Source: Streptomyces sp. NBC_00249 (GTDB taxonomy: Bacteria > Actinomycetota > Actinomycetes > Streptomycetales > Streptomycetaceae). Taken from it: DNA of 64,000 nt. Positions within the stretch are counted from its first letter, which is position 1, and every line of letters starts with the position of its first letter. The notes below the pieces were generated by a model that saw only the letters and a program-made list of their open reading frames with translations, was not told where the DNA came from and did not search any database. Location: positions 1 through 64,000 of the forward strand of contig NZ_JAPEMV010000013.1 of the NCBI RefSeq assembly GCF_026342355.1, read 5' to 3'. A program made the translations under genes and the position numbers. Of the stretch, positions 34,834 to 44,247 are shown one piece after another.

Positions 34834-36171
34834 ATGACCGGCAACGATGTCCTGCTTGTCCACGGCGGTACCCCGCTTGAGGGCGAGATCCGTGTCCGCG
34901 GCGCGAAGAACCTCGTGCCGAAGGCCATGGTCGCCGCTCTGCTCGGCAGTGAACCCAGCCGGCTGCGCAATGTTCCCGACATCCGCGACGTGCGGGTGGT
35001 TCGCGGGCTGCTCCAGCTGCACGGCGTGACCGTCCGTCCCGGCGAGGAGCCGGGCGAGCTGGTGCTCGACCCGACCCACGTCGAGAGCGCGAACGTCGCC
35101 GACATCGACGCGCACGCGGGCTCCTCCCGGATCCCGATCCTCTTCTGCGGCCCCCTGCTGCACCGCCTCGGCCACGCCTTCATCCCGGGCCTGGGCGGCT
35201 GCGACATCGGCGGCCGGCCGATCGACTTCCACTTCGACGTGCTCCGCCAGTTCGGCGCGACCATCGAGAAGCGCGAGGGCGGTCAGTACCTGGAGGCCCC
35301 GCAGCGTCTTCGCGGATGCAAGATCCGCCTGCCCTACCCGTCGGTCGGCTCGACCGAGCAGGTCCTCCTGACGGCCGTCCTGGCCGAAGGCGTGACCGAG
35401 CTCAGCAACGCCGCCGTCGAGCCCGAGATCGAGGACCTCATCTGCGTTCTGCAGAAGATGGGCGCGATCATCTCCGTCGACACGGACCGGACCATCCGGA
35501 TCACCGGTGTCGACCGCCTCAGCGGCTACAACCACAAGGCGCTCCCGGACCGCCTGGAGGCCGCCTCCTGGGCTTCCGCGGCCCTGGCGACCGGCGGCAA
35601 CATCTACGTCCGCGGGGCGCAGCAGCGCTCGATGATGACCTTCCTGAACACCTTCCGCCGGGTCGGCGGGGCGTTCGAGATCGACGACGAGGGCATCCGC
35701 TTCTGGCACCCGGGCGGCCCGCTCAAGGCGATCCACCTGGAGACGGACGTCCACCCGGGCTTCCAGACCGACTGGCAGCAGCCGCTGGTCGTCGCCCTGA
35801 CGCAGGCGACGGGCCTGTCGATCGTCCACGAGACGGTCTACGAGTCCCGCCTCGGCTTCACCTCGGCGCTGAACCAGATGGGCGCGCACATCCAGCTGTA
35901 CCGGGAGTGCCTGGGCGGCAGCGCCTGCCGCTTCGGCCAGCGCAACTTCCTGCACTCGGCGGTCGTCTCCGGCCCCACCAAGCTGCAGGGCGCCGACCTG
36001 GTCATCCCCGACCTGCGCGGCGGGTTCTCGTACCTGATCGCGGCGCTGGCGGCCGAGGGCACCTCGCGCGTCCACGGCATCGACCTGATCAACCGCGGCT
36101 ACGAGAACTTCATGGAGAAGCTCGTCGAGCTGGGCGCCAAGGTCGAGCTGCCGAACGGCGACCTCGTCTGA
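34834..36171 (+). CDS. murA: UDP-N-acetylglucosamine 1-carboxyvinyltransferase
   Basis: 445 residues from ATG 34834, where homology starts (VHGGTPLEGEIRVRGAKN); the ribosome site is weak. It transfers enolpyruvate from PEP to UDP-GlcNAc, the first committed step of peptidoglycan synthesis. The reactive Cys, target of fosfomycin in this family, is Cys123 in LGGCDIGGRPIDFH. Lys25 and Asn26 (RGAKN) are also kept. Streptomyces usually has more than one murA-like gene; this is the copy next to hup. Confidence 0.95.
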   Translation: MTGNDVLLVHGGTPLEGEIRVRGAKNLVPKAMVAALLGSEPSRLRNVPDIRDVRVVRGLLQLHGVTVRPGEEPGELVLDPTHVESANVADIDAHAGSSRIPILFCGPLLHRLGHAFIPGLGGCDIGGRPIDFHFDVLRQFGATIEKREGGQYLEAPQRLRGCKIRLPYPSVGSTEQVLLTAVLAEGVTELSNAAVEPEIEDLICVLQKMGAIISVDTDRTIRITGVDRLSGYNHKALPDRLEAASWASAALATGGNIYVRGAQQRSMMTFLNTFRRVGGAFEIDDEGIRFWHPGGPLKAIHLETDVHPGFQTDWQQPLVVALTQATGLSIVHETVYESRLGFTSALNQMGAHIQLYRECLGGSACRFGQRNFLHSAVVSGPTKLQGADLVIPDLRGGFSYLIAALAAEGTSRVHGIDLINRGYENFMEKLVELGAKVELPNGDLV

Positions 36172-36177
36172 TCCTCC

Positions 36178-36243
36178 TCCCAGGGCCCCACGGGGCCCTG
36201 GGAAGGCCGAAGGGCGGCCACCCCACGGGGGTGGCCGCCCTTC
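36178..36243. terminator. Tandem hairpin terminators between murA and hup
   Basis: Two hairpins follow the murA stop: a 12-bp stem (36178-36189 with 36192-36203), then a stem of about 16 bp (36209-36224 with 36228-36243). They separate the convergent murA and hup genes. Confidence 0.85.
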
Positions 36244-36303
36244 GTCCGTTCTACGTACTACTGCCGTCCCGAGGGCCTGTGCGGCCCTCGGCACAAGGGC
36301 GGA

Positions 36304-36585
36304 CTACTTGCCCTTGGCGGCTTCCTTGAGCTTGGAGCCCGCGGAGACCTTCACGCTGTAGCCGGCCGGGATCTGGATGGGGTCGCCGGTCTGCGGGTTG
36401 CGCGCGGTGCGAGCGGCACGGTGGGTGCGCTCGAAGGTCAGGAAGCCGGGGATGGTGACCTTCTCGTCGCCCTTGGCGACAATCTCGCCGACGGTCTCGG
36501 CGAGCGCGGCCAGAACGGCGTCGGCGTCCTTGCGGGTCACCTCGGCGCGCTCGGACAGAGCGGCCACCAGCTCACTGCGGTTCAT
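36304..36585 (-). CDS. hup: HU-family DNA-binding protein
   Basis: 93 residues from ATG 36585 with GGGAG six bases upstream. It is a standard-length HU: MNRSELVAALSERA start, the hydrophobic core FLTFERTHRAARTARNPQTG and the arm with IQIPAGYSVKVSAGSKLK. There is no long Lys/Ala tail as in HupS, so this is the HupA type of Streptomyces. It binds and bends DNA in the nucleoid. Confidence 0.95.
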   Translation of the reverse strand: MNRSELVAALSERAEVTRKDADAVLAALAETVGEIVAKGDEKVTIPGFLTFERTHRAARTARNPQTGDPIQIPAGYSVKVSAGSKLKEAAKGK

Positions 36586-36972
36586 GTTGTACTCCCGTGT
36601 TCAACTTGCCTTAGAGGCGTGAGATCGAAGCCGATGCTGCCAGGGCCCTCGGACAGTCCCCGGACCCGGGTCTGAACGTCAGACCCTCTCGCCCGGTTAC
36701 GCATCCTGCCCCCACCAGCGGCGGGAAAGCCAATCCGGCACCCGCCAGGGTCACACGAAAAGCGCCACAGTCACGCCGCGGTGACGCTCCGTCCGCACCG
36801 AGGGCTCCGGTGAGTGCCCGGGTGGATGCGGACCGCGGGCCACGCGGGCATCCCCGCAACCCTAGAGGCGCCCCGGCGGGCCCGCATCCCGCGACGCGCC
36901 GGGATCGGACCGTGGGGCCCGTCACAGCGCGTCGCGGACACCCGGCGGCCGGGGAGGCGGCCCGGGCGGGGT
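36586..36972. promoter_or_regulatory. 387-bp region upstream of hup
   Basis: It lies between the hup start and the stop of the malic enzyme gene, both on the minus strand, so it carries the hup promoter and leader. I see no clear gene, hairpin or repeat. Confidence 0.4.
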
Positions 36973-38385
36973 CTAGCCGGCGGTGGCGGCGGTGGCGGCC
37001 TTGCGGACGGCTCCGGCGACCGCGCCGGCGACCTTGTCGTTGAAGACGGACGGGATGATGTAGTTCGCGTTCAGCTCGTCCTCACCGACGACGTCGGCCA
37101 GGGCGCTCGCGGCGGCCAGCATCATGTCGGTGTTCACGGTCCGGGACTGGGCGTCCAGGAGGCCGCGGAAGACACCGGGGAAGACCAGCACGTTGTTGAT
37201 CTGGTTCGGGAAGTCCGAGCGGCCGGTGGCCACGACGGCGGCGGTCTGGCGCGCGACGGCCGGGTCCACCTCCGGGTCCGGGTTCGCGAGCGCGAACACG
37301 ATCGCGCCTTCCGCCATGGCGGCGACGTCCTCGCCGGAGAGCACGTTCGGGGCGGAGACGCCGATGAAGACGTCGGCGCCGACCACGGCCTCCTTGAGGG
37401 TGCCGGTGTAGCCCTCGGGGTTGGTGTTGTCGGCGATCCAGCGCAGCGGGGAGTCGGCGTCCGCGTCGACCAGGTCGGGGCGGTCCGCGTGCACGACGCC
37501 GTGGATGTCGGCGCTGACCGCGTTCTTGACGCCCGCCGCGAGGAGCAGCTTGAGGATGGCGGTACCGGCGGCGCCGGCGCCCGACATGACGACCTTGACG
37601 TCCCCAACTGCCTTGCCCACCACGCGCAGTGCGTTGGTCAGGGCGGCCAGGACGACGATGGCGGTGCCGTGCTGGTCGTCGTGGAAGACGGGGATGTCGA
37701 GGGCCTCGCGCAGCCGGGCCTCGATCTCGAAGCAGCGCGGCGCGGAGATGTCCTCCAGGTTGATGCCGGCGAAGCCCGGGGCGATGGCCTTGACGATGGC
37801 GACGATCTCGTCGGCGTCCTGGGTGTCGAGGCAGATCGGCCAGGCGTCGATGCCGGCGAAGCGCTTGAAGAGGGCCGCCTTGCCCTCCATGACGGGCAGC
37901 GCGGCCATCGGGCCGATGTTGCCCAGGCCCAGCACGGCGGAGCCGTCGGTCACGACTGCGACGGAGTTGCGCTTGATGGTGAGGCGGCGCGCGTCCTCTG
38001 GGTTCTCCGCGATGGCCATGCACACGCGGGCGACGCCCGGGGTGTAGATCATCGAGAGGTCGTCACGGTTGCGGATGGGGTGCTTGGACGACATCTCGAT
38101 CTTGCCGCCGAGGTGCATCAGGAAGGTTCGGTCGGAGACCTTGCCCAGGCTGACGCCCTCGATGCCGCGCAGCTTCTCGACGATCTCGTCGGCGTGCGCG
38201 GTGGAGGTGGCGGCGATGGTGACGTCGATACGGAGCTTCTCGTGGCCCGATGCGGTCACGTCGAGGCCGGTGACCGAGCCTCCGGAAGACTCCACGGCGG
38301 TGGTGAGCTGGGAGACCGCGGTTCCGCTCGCGGGCACTTCCAGGCGGACCGTCATCGAATACGAGACGCTGGGCGCCGTTGCCAT
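36973..38385 (-). CDS. NAD-dependent malic enzyme with N-terminal ACT domain
   Basis: 470 residues from ATG 38385 (MATAPSVSYS). Residues 8-80 form an ACT regulatory domain (SMTVRLEVPASGTAVSQLTTAV). The malic domain has SMIYTPGVARVC with the catalytic Tyr, KRNSVAVVTDGSAVLGLGN with the Lys, and the metal-binding EDISAPRCFEIE. The dinucleotide fold begins KVVMSGAGAAGTAI. It converts malate to pyruvate and CO2. The S. coelicolor enzyme at this place (SCO2951) is, as I recall, NAD-dependent; cofactor preference here is by that analogy. Confidence 0.9.
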   Translation of the reverse strand: MATAPSVSYSMTVRLEVPASGTAVSQLTTAVESSGGSVTGLDVTASGHEKLRIDVTIAATSTAHADEIVEKLRGIEGVSLGKVSDRTFLMHLGGKIEMSSKHPIRNRDDLSMIYTPGVARVCMAIAENPEDARRLTIKRNSVAVVTDGSAVLGLGNIGPMAALPVMEGKAALFKRFAGIDAWPICLDTQDADEIVAIVKAIAPGFAGINLEDISAPRCFEIEARLREALDIPVFHDDQHGTAIVVLAALTNALRVVGKAVGDVKVVMSGAGAAGTAILKLLLAAGVKNAVSADIHGVVHADRPDLVDADADSPLRWIADNTNPEGYTGTLKEAVVGADVFIGVSAPNVLSGEDVAAMAEGAIVFALANPDPEVDPAVARQTAAVVATGRSDFPNQINNVLVFPGVFRGLLDAQSRTVNTDMMLAAASALADVVGEDELNANYIIPSVFNDKVAGAVAGAVRKAATAATAG

Positions 38386-38571
38386 GGCCGTGTTCCTCTT
38401 CTGTCCCTGTTTTTCGCTGTACACAGGGCCCGCACACGGCAGGTGTGTCGGGTCCCGTTGTCCGATCGTCCCACCTACCAGCCGGTACGAGGTAACCAGC
38501 TACAAATTTCGGAAAGACACTTCCACCATACGAGATACCAGGGGCCTTCGGAATGGTGGGTTGATACAAAA

Positions 38572-38609
38572 CAGGTCCGCGCCCCCCACGGGTGGGGAGC
38601 GCGGACCTG
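38572..38609. terminator. Hairpin in the malic enzyme / HelD-like intergenic region
   Basis: An 11-bp stem (38572-38582 with 38599-38609) with an inner C4/G4 pairing. It lies after the stop of the HelD-like gene on the minus strand and upstream of the malic enzyme gene, so it can serve as its terminator. Confidence 0.75.
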
Positions 38610-38991
38610 GTGTTCTCACTGACTCACTAAGACTGATGACACCGACCCGCCATGCTCGCCTCGCGGCAAGTGGTCGCTCTAGGCGACGAAGGTTGGGCCC
38701 GGGGGCTTGGATCGAGCCGGTGTCGTACCCAGGCTAACAAAGGATCGCCGAATGCGGTCCCCCCTCCCGCGAGTCGGTCCCCCGGCTCACGCGCCTGGCC
38801 GCGGGCCATCCGGCGGCGGTCAGGGCGTGGCCAGGGCGGGCCCCGGGGCTCCGTCGGCTCTCGGGGCGGGGCCAGGTGGTTCTCGGGCGGTTCTCGGGTG
38901 GTTCTCCGGCCGCGCGCGGGCGACGCTCCGGCGGCGCCGGGCCCGCGGCCCGAGCCGGCCCGGGCCGGGGGTGGGCCCGGCCCGGGCCGCC
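38610..38991. other. 382-bp non-coding stretch after the HelD-like gene
   Basis: Very GC-rich, with three close copies of ggttctcgg near 38878-38910. I find no reading frame with plausible protein content and no RNA gene. Confidence 0.4.
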
Positions 38992-41298
38992 TCAGGGGCG
39001 CAGGAGCTCCGGTACTCCGTCCGCGCCCGGGCGGTCCGCCGCCGCCGAGACGACCGTCAGCTGCTGCGTCGCGCGCGTCAGCGCCACGTACAGCACGCGC
39101 AGGCCCGCCGGGGACTCGTCGGCGATCTCCGCCGGGGAGACCACCACCGTGGCGTCGTACTCCAGCCCCTTGGCCTCCAGGCTGCCCAGGGCCACCGCCC
39201 GCGCGCCGAGGTCGGCGAGCCAGCCCGTGGCCTCCGCACGCCGGTCCATGGCCACGACCACGCCGACCGTCCCGTCGACCTGCTCCAGCAGCCGCTGCGT
39301 CTCCTCCCGGACCGCCGCGCCCAGATCGTCCCCGGCGGCCGTGAAGCGGGGCTCCAGGCCCGTGGAACGCACCGCGGTCGGCGGTTCCATGCCCGGCATC
39401 GCCAGCTTCAGCACCCGGGAGGCCACCTCGGCGACCTCGGCCGGGTTGCGGTAGTTCACGGTCAGGGTGAACCGGCGGCGCGGCCGGCTCCCGAGGGCCT
39501 CGTCGCGGGCTGCGGCCGCCTCGTCCGGGTCGGTCCAGGACGACTGCGCCGGGTCACCGACCACCGTCCAGGTGCCCATCCGGCCGCGCCGGCCCACCAT
39601 CCGCCACTGCATCGGCGTCAGGTCCTGGGCCTCGTCGACGATCACGTGCGCGTACTCGGTGCGCTCGGCCGCGATCCGCTCGGCCCGCTCCCACTGCGTC
39701 TCCTCGCGGGTCGGCATCAGCTCCTCCAGCCCGCTGAGCTGGTCCAGCGGATCCATCTCCCGCTTGCGCTTGGGCCGCGCGGGCGCGCCCAGCAGCAGCT
39801 GGAGCTCGTCGAGGAGCGCCACGTCGTGCACCGACAGCGGGCCCTTGCCGTCCTGGCCGACCCGGCGCAGGGAGCGGGCCAGCTGGCGGGTCTCGCGCGG
39901 GTTCAGGTCCCGGCGCGACCAGCGGCCGAGGCGGCGCTCGTCGGCCATGGAGGCCAGCACCTTGCGCGGGGTCAGCTCCGGCCACCAGGCGTTCAGGAAG
40001 CCGATGAAGTCGTCCTCGGTGGAGATGTCCTCGTCGAAGGCGGAGCGCAGCTCGGCCGCCAGCTCCGGGTCGCTGTGCCGGCCCGCGCCGCCGGACTTCG
40101 CGTAGAGGGCGTCGAGGAGCAGCTTGCGGGCGCGCGGGCGCAGCAGGTTCACCGGGGCGGTGCCGCTGAGCACGGTCTGGCGGATCCGGTTCAGCTCGGG
40201 CGCCTCCAGCTCCTGGCGGCGCCCGAAGGCCACCACGCGCAGCCGCTCGGGGGCGTTCCCGAGCTCCAGGGCGCCGCGTACGGCCTTGCGCAGCACCTTG
40301 AGCATGCGGGAGGAGCCCTTGATCCGGGCCACGGACGGGTCGTCGTACGTGGTCGCCTCGGCCCCGTCGACGAGCGAGCCGAGCGCCCGGATGGCGACCT
40401 GGCCCTCCTCGCCGAGGGAGGGCAGGACGCCCTCGGTGTACGCGACGAGGAGGGGCGTCGGGGAGACGATCAGGATGCCGCCGGAGTAGCGGCGGCGGTC
40501 CTGGTAGAGCAGGTACGCGGCCCGGTGCAGGGCCACGGCCGTCTTCCCCGTCCCGGGCCCGCCGGCCACCTCGGCGACGGACGCGGCGGGGGCTCGGATG
40601 ACGAGGTCCTGCTCGGCCTGGATGGAGGAGACGATGTCCCGCATCGAGTGCGTACGGGCCCGCCCGAGGGCGGCCATCAGGGCGCCGTCACCGATGGCGG
40701 GCAGCTCCCGCCCATCGAGGGAGGCGGTGATCTCGGGACGCATCAGGTCGTCCTCGACGCCGAGCACCTTGCGGCCCTTGGAGCGGATCACGCGTCGGCG
40801 CACGACGCGGCCGGGGTCCTTCGGGGTCGAACGGTAGAACGGCGCGGCCGCCGGGGCGCGCCAGTCGATGACGAGCGGCGCGTAGTCGGTGTCGAGTACG
40901 CCGATGCGCCCGATGTGCAGGGTCTCGGCGATGTCGGCGGTGAGATCGGCACGGATCGCGTCGTCGGCGGGCTCGCCGGAGGTGTACGCCCCGTCGGGGC
41001 CGCGCTCCCCGTCCTTGCCGAGGACGAGGTCGATCCGGCCGAAGAGGAAGTCCTCGAACTCGTTGTTGAGCCGGTTGAGGTGGATCCCGGCGCGGAACAC
41101 CTGCGCGTCGCGCTCGGCGAGGGCGCCGGGCGTACCGACCTGCCCCCGCTTGGCGGCGTCGTTCATCAGGAACTCGGCCTCGTGGATCTTCTCCTCAAGG
41201 CGTCGGTACACCTGATCGAGATGCGTCTGCTCGACCGCGATCTCCCGATCGCGGACGGAATCCGCCGTGCTGTCGACAGCGGCATTCTGCGCGGCCAC
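38992..41298 (-). CDS. helD: HelD-like UvrD-family ATPase/helicase
   Basis: 768 residues from GTG 41298, chosen for the aaggggg site upstream. A long N-terminal coiled region (about residues 12-60 and 70-95) precedes the Walker A motif GGPGTGKTAVALH (247-253). Later motifs include VIVDEAQDLTPMQWRM (Walker B), TVVGDPAQSSW and LTVNYRNPAEV. An ATPase split by insertions and the helical N-terminal arm are features of HelD, which frees stalled RNA polymerase from DNA in Gram-positive bacteria. Some actinobacterial relatives influence rifampicin tolerance. A plain DNA helicase role is the alternative. Confidence 0.85.
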   Translation of the reverse strand: MAAQNAAVDSTADSVRDREIAVEQTHLDQVYRRLEEKIHEAEFLMNDAAKRGQVGTPGALAERDAQVFRAGIHLNRLNNEFEDFLFGRIDLVLGKDGERGPDGAYTSGEPADDAIRADLTADIAETLHIGRIGVLDTDYAPLVIDWRAPAAAPFYRSTPKDPGRVVRRRVIRSKGRKVLGVEDDLMRPEITASLDGRELPAIGDGALMAALGRARTHSMRDIVSSIQAEQDLVIRAPAASVAEVAGGPGTGKTAVALHRAAYLLYQDRRRYSGGILIVSPTPLLVAYTEGVLPSLGEEGQVAIRALGSLVDGAEATTYDDPSVARIKGSSRMLKVLRKAVRGALELGNAPERLRVVAFGRRQELEAPELNRIRQTVLSGTAPVNLLRPRARKLLLDALYAKSGGAGRHSDPELAAELRSAFDEDISTEDDFIGFLNAWWPELTPRKVLASMADERRLGRWSRRDLNPRETRQLARSLRRVGQDGKGPLSVHDVALLDELQLLLGAPARPKRKREMDPLDQLSGLEELMPTREETQWERAERIAAERTEYAHVIVDEAQDLTPMQWRMVGRRGRMGTWTVVGDPAQSSWTDPDEAAAARDEALGSRPRRRFTLTVNYRNPAEVAEVASRVLKLAMPGMEPPTAVRSTGLEPRFTAAGDDLGAAVREETQRLLEQVDGTVGVVVAMDRRAEATGWLADLGARAVALGSLEAKGLEYDATVVVSPAEIADESPAGLRVLYVALTRATQQLTVVSAAADRPGADGVPELLRP

Positions 41299-41425
41299 CA
41301 AGGCCCCCTTCTGACGTGCATGGGCGACCGTCAACCGTACGCGAATCCAGGGCCTGCGCGCACGCCGGTTCCACGCGCCGGACAAATCACCCGGGGGAGG
41401 CAAAGGGTCCGTATAGGGGCGGGAC

Positions 41426-41812
41426 GGTCTCGGAGAGGTGTTGGGGCTTTCCCGTCGGTCTCATCGTCCTTCCGCGCCGTGCCGGCCTGTCAAGGGCGCT
41501 CACTGCGTTCGCGTCGCTCCGCGATGGCCTTCGGCCACCCTTGACAGACCGACCCGACACGGAAAAACGAAGACTGCCGGGAAACCCCCAAAAGAACGGG
41601 ACGGGGCGGAGAGAGGGAGGGGCGGGTCTCTCAGCGAAGAGACGACCTGTCTCCGGCCGCCATCCACCCATCCGGGCAGCTCAGAGTCCTGATTCCGGAC
41701 CGGTGGGCGGCCTACCCGCACGAAATGACGACGAGGCGGCCATCAGCCCCCTCCAGACGCGTCAGATCGCTACGCGCTCCTCATTTCTCAGCGTCTGCGG
41801 TCCGTCCGGGGC
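41426..41812 (+). repeat. Left arm of a ~386-bp inverted repeat
   Basis: Matches the reverse complement of 44765-45150 with roughly ten differences by eye, mostly single bases and a few small gaps. Inside the arm, 41444-41590 contains a further imperfect palindrome of about 55 bp per side, with CTGTCAAGGG and CCCTTGACAG as its best-conserved parts. The inner end (41781-41812) is a copy of the 3' tail of the cassette's GNAT gene. Confidence 0.92.
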
Positions 41813-41884
41813 CGCTCCCCGCACCAGCCCACGGCCAGGAGGCCACGGGTGCTTCCCCGCACCAGGGCTCAGTAGGCTGGCGGG

Positions 41885-42526
41885 ATGATTCGGACGGTCG
41901 TTCTGGACATCGGCGAGACGCTCACCCGGGACGATCGCTATTGGGCGGCATGGGCCGACTGGCTCGGCGTGTCTCGGCACACGCTCTCCGCGCTGGTGGG
42001 GGCCGTGGTCGTGGACGGCAGAGACAACGCGGATGCGATTCGCATGCTGCGCCCGGATGTCGACATCGCCGCCGAGTACGCTGCCCGCGACGCTGCGGGG
42101 CGCGGCGAGTGGCTCGACGAGACGGACCTCTACGAGGATGTCCGGCCGGCGCTGGCAGCCCTTCGTGCGGCAGGGGTGCGTGTCGTCGTCGCAGGCAACC
42201 AGAGCCGCCAGGCGGGCGACCTCCTGCGCGCGCTGGACCTGCCCGCGGACCTGGTCGTCACCTCGGGCGAGTGGGGCGTGGCGAAGCCTGCGCGCGGGTT
42301 CTTCGAGCAGGTGCTGGCGGTGTCCGGGTGCCCGGCGTCGGAGACGTTGTACGTCGGCGACCATCCGGCCAACGACATCCATCCGGCCCGCGCCGCCGGC
42401 CTGCGGACCGCTCACCTGCGGCGTGGGCCGTGGGGTCATTGGTGGGCCGACGACCCCGGTGTCCGCGCTGCCGCGGACTGGTCCATCGACTCCCTCGCAG
42501 AGCTGCCCCACATCGTCAAACAATAG
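41885..42526 (+). CDS. HAD-superfamily hydrolase
   Basis: 213 residues from ATG 41885. Motif I is VVLDIGETLT with nucleophile Asp8; the usual second Asp (DxD) is Gly10, so the general acid is absent at that place. Motif II lies near VVVAGNQSR, motif III Lys in GVAKPARGFF and motif IV in VGDHPANDIHPARAAG. The helical cap between residues 20 and 85 is of C1 type. It could be a phosphatase-like enzyme for a small molecule. It is the first gene of the inverted-repeat cassette, 72 bp inside the left arm. Confidence 0.85.
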   Translation: MIRTVVLDIGETLTRDDRYWAAWADWLGVSRHTLSALVGAVVVDGRDNADAIRMLRPDVDIAAEYAARDAAGRGEWLDETDLYEDVRPALAALRAAGVRVVVAGNQSRQAGDLLRALDLPADLVVTSGEWGVAKPARGFFEQVLAVSGCPASETLYVGDHPANDIHPARAAGLRTAHLRRGPWGHWWADDPGVRAAADWSIDSLAELPHIVKQ

Positions 42527-42579
42527 GCATCAGGGCCGAGTTCGCCCGCTTTCACCGGAGGTCGTACTACCTTGCGGGG

Positions 42580-43749
42580 ATGGCCGACCACATCGGGCAG
42601 CGCATCGCCACACGGCGCCGGGCCCGACGTATGACCCAAGCCGATCTCGCTCGTGAGGCCCACGTCTCCCTCGCCATGATCAAAGCCTGTGAGCGGGGCG
42701 TCCGTACGCCCGGCCCCTCGACGCTGGAGGCGATCGCGTCCGCGCTCGCCGTGGACGCGTCGCGCCTCGATCCGGCGTGCAGAGCGACAACTCGCCGAGT
42801 GCACGCCTCACTCCCTTCCATCTCGGCGGCCATCGCCGGATACGAGTACGCAATGGGCCCGTCGCCGCGTCCTCTGCCGCAACTGCGGGCCGATCTCCAT
42901 ACCGCGGTCGGGTGGCGTCTCGCCGCGCAGTACGGCCTGATCGCAACCCGTGCTCCTGAGCTCCTCGCGGACACGTTGGCATGCCTGCACACGGCCGCGG
43001 GGGTCAGGAGGGAGGATGCCGCGCGGCTGGTGGTCACGGCGGCGCGGACGGCCGACGCGGTGGCCTACAAGTTCGGGGCGCACGATCTCTCGGCCCGGCT
43101 GATCGACGTGATGCGATGGGCAGCTGTGCAGGTCGACGACCCCGCCGTCCATGCCACAGTCGCCTACGTCCGCGCCGAGACCTTCCTTGCCGCCCGAGCT
43201 CACCGGGTCGGCCAGATCGCCTTGGAGCAGGCTCTGGACGCGGCGCCCGCTCCGGGCGGTGAACTGTCGACGGCCACGCGCGGTGCCCTGCACATGCGGA
43301 CCGCTGTAGTGGCCGCCCGAGCGGCTGACCCGGATGCCGCGTACGCGCACCTGCGTGAGGCTCGAAGGCTTGCCGAGGGTCTTCGCGAGGGCATCTACCT
43401 CGGCACCGCGTTCGGACCGTCCAGCATCCGCATCCACGAGGTGGCGCTCTCCGTCAGCCTCGGCCGGGACCACATCGGCCATGCCCTCAATGTCGCCCGC
43501 GAATGGCGGCCGGGCGATGAGCTTCCTGCGGAACGCCGGTCCGGATTCTGGATCGAGGTGGCACGCGCCCAGTTGTGGTCAGGGGATCCGGACGGCGCCT
43601 TCGAGTCCCTCAAGGCAGCCCGCAGCCAAGCCCCACAGCACGTACGCGAACACCCATGGGCTCGGGAGGACATCGAGAAGATCCGTCGGCTCAAGCGTGC
43701 CGATGCCACGGAGCTGACGCACTACGCCGAATGGATCGGCGCCGTCTGA
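42580..43749 (+). CDS. XRE-family regulator with helical (TPR-like) C-terminal domain
   Basis: 389 residues from ATG 42580, the only in-frame start in that stretch; GGGG directly before it is too close for a normal ribosome site, so a leaderless transcript is possible. Residues 5-65 form a helix-turn-helix (IGQRIATRRRARRMTQADLA, SLAMIKACERGVRTPGPSTLEAIASALAV). The other 320 residues are helical repeats (YAHLREARRLAEGLREGIYLG, GDPDGAFESLKAARSQAPQH), like TPR-containing Streptomyces regulators that bind small peptides or proteins. It sits before two small genes, which may be its partners. Confidence 0.82.
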   Translation: MADHIGQRIATRRRARRMTQADLAREAHVSLAMIKACERGVRTPGPSTLEAIASALAVDASRLDPACRATTRRVHASLPSISAAIAGYEYAMGPSPRPLPQLRADLHTAVGWRLAAQYGLIATRAPELLADTLACLHTAAGVRREDAARLVVTAARTADAVAYKFGAHDLSARLIDVMRWAAVQVDDPAVHATVAYVRAETFLAARAHRVGQIALEQALDAAPAPGGELSTATRGALHMRTAVVAARAADPDAAYAHLREARRLAEGLREGIYLGTAFGPSSIRIHEVALSVSLGRDHIGHALNVAREWRPGDELPAERRSGFWIEVARAQLWSGDPDGAFESLKAARSQAPQHVREHPWAREDIEKIRRLKRADATELTHYAEWIGAV

Positions 43750-43840
43750 GCCCTTGCGGGGATACAGGAAGTATCCCTTGTGCCGCCTGGAGTGCCCCAC
43801 CATCTGTCTGCCCGCACCGCACATGCAGATGAGAGGCACC

Positions 43841-43999
43841 ATGGCCACGGACACCAGCGTCACCCGGCTCCACGCCGAAACATGCGAGGACTGCGGCGCA
43901 GTCCGCCTGAACCCTGCACCCACCCAGGCCCTCCTCGACCGCGCACGCGTCGGCTGGGAGCGGTTCCTCTCCTCATTCGAGGAGGCAGGAAATGAGTGA
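43841..43999 (+). CDS. Small Cys-containing protein downstream of the XRE regulator
   Basis: 52 residues from ATG 43841, preceded by gagagg. Composition MATDTSVTRLHAETCEDCGA with a CEDC pair, then two helices (TQALLDRARVGWERFLSSFEE). The gene overlaps the next one by 8 bp. In Streptomyces, small genes beside XRE regulators are common and often encode interacting proteins; this one has no family I can name. Confidence 0.6.
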   Translation: MATDTSVTRLHAETCEDCGAVRLNPAPTQALLDRARVGWERFLSSFEEAGNE

Positions 44000-44207
44000 G
44001 TGCTACGCGTACCTCCCGCATCAATTGCTGCGTCGGCGTGTCCGGGATATCGCTTCCGGCACCGAAGGAGAGCTGATGGCGGTGATCAACGAGAACGTCT
44101 CGGACACCGGTGTCGAGCGCTGGATGCCGCTGGCCTACATCCGGGCCGCGTCCGGGCGGGAGTTCACCACGGCGGTCGGCAACGTCGAGCCCGTGACGGC
44201 CGTATAA
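43992..44207 (+). CDS. Small protein, second of an overlapping pair
   Basis: 71 residues from ATG 43992, inside the end of the previous gene, with GGAGG/CAGGAA upstream. It reads as a compact beta-rich protein (RRVRDIASGTEGELMAVINE, WMPLAYIRAASGREFTTAVG). Coupling implies co-translation with the 52-residue protein. Function unknown. Confidence 0.6.
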   Translation: MSECYAYLPHQLLRRRVRDIASGTEGELMAVINENVSDTGVERWMPLAYIRAASGREFTTAVGNVEPVTAV

Positions 44208-44247
44208 CCGGTCGACACCCCGACCCGTGATGGCGTTGGGTGGCGCC

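Noticed and set aside
41636..41660. Link between the inverted-repeat arm (AGAGACGACCT) and the MITE ends
   Set aside because: Only 11 bases match and the context differs; likely chance or distant at best.
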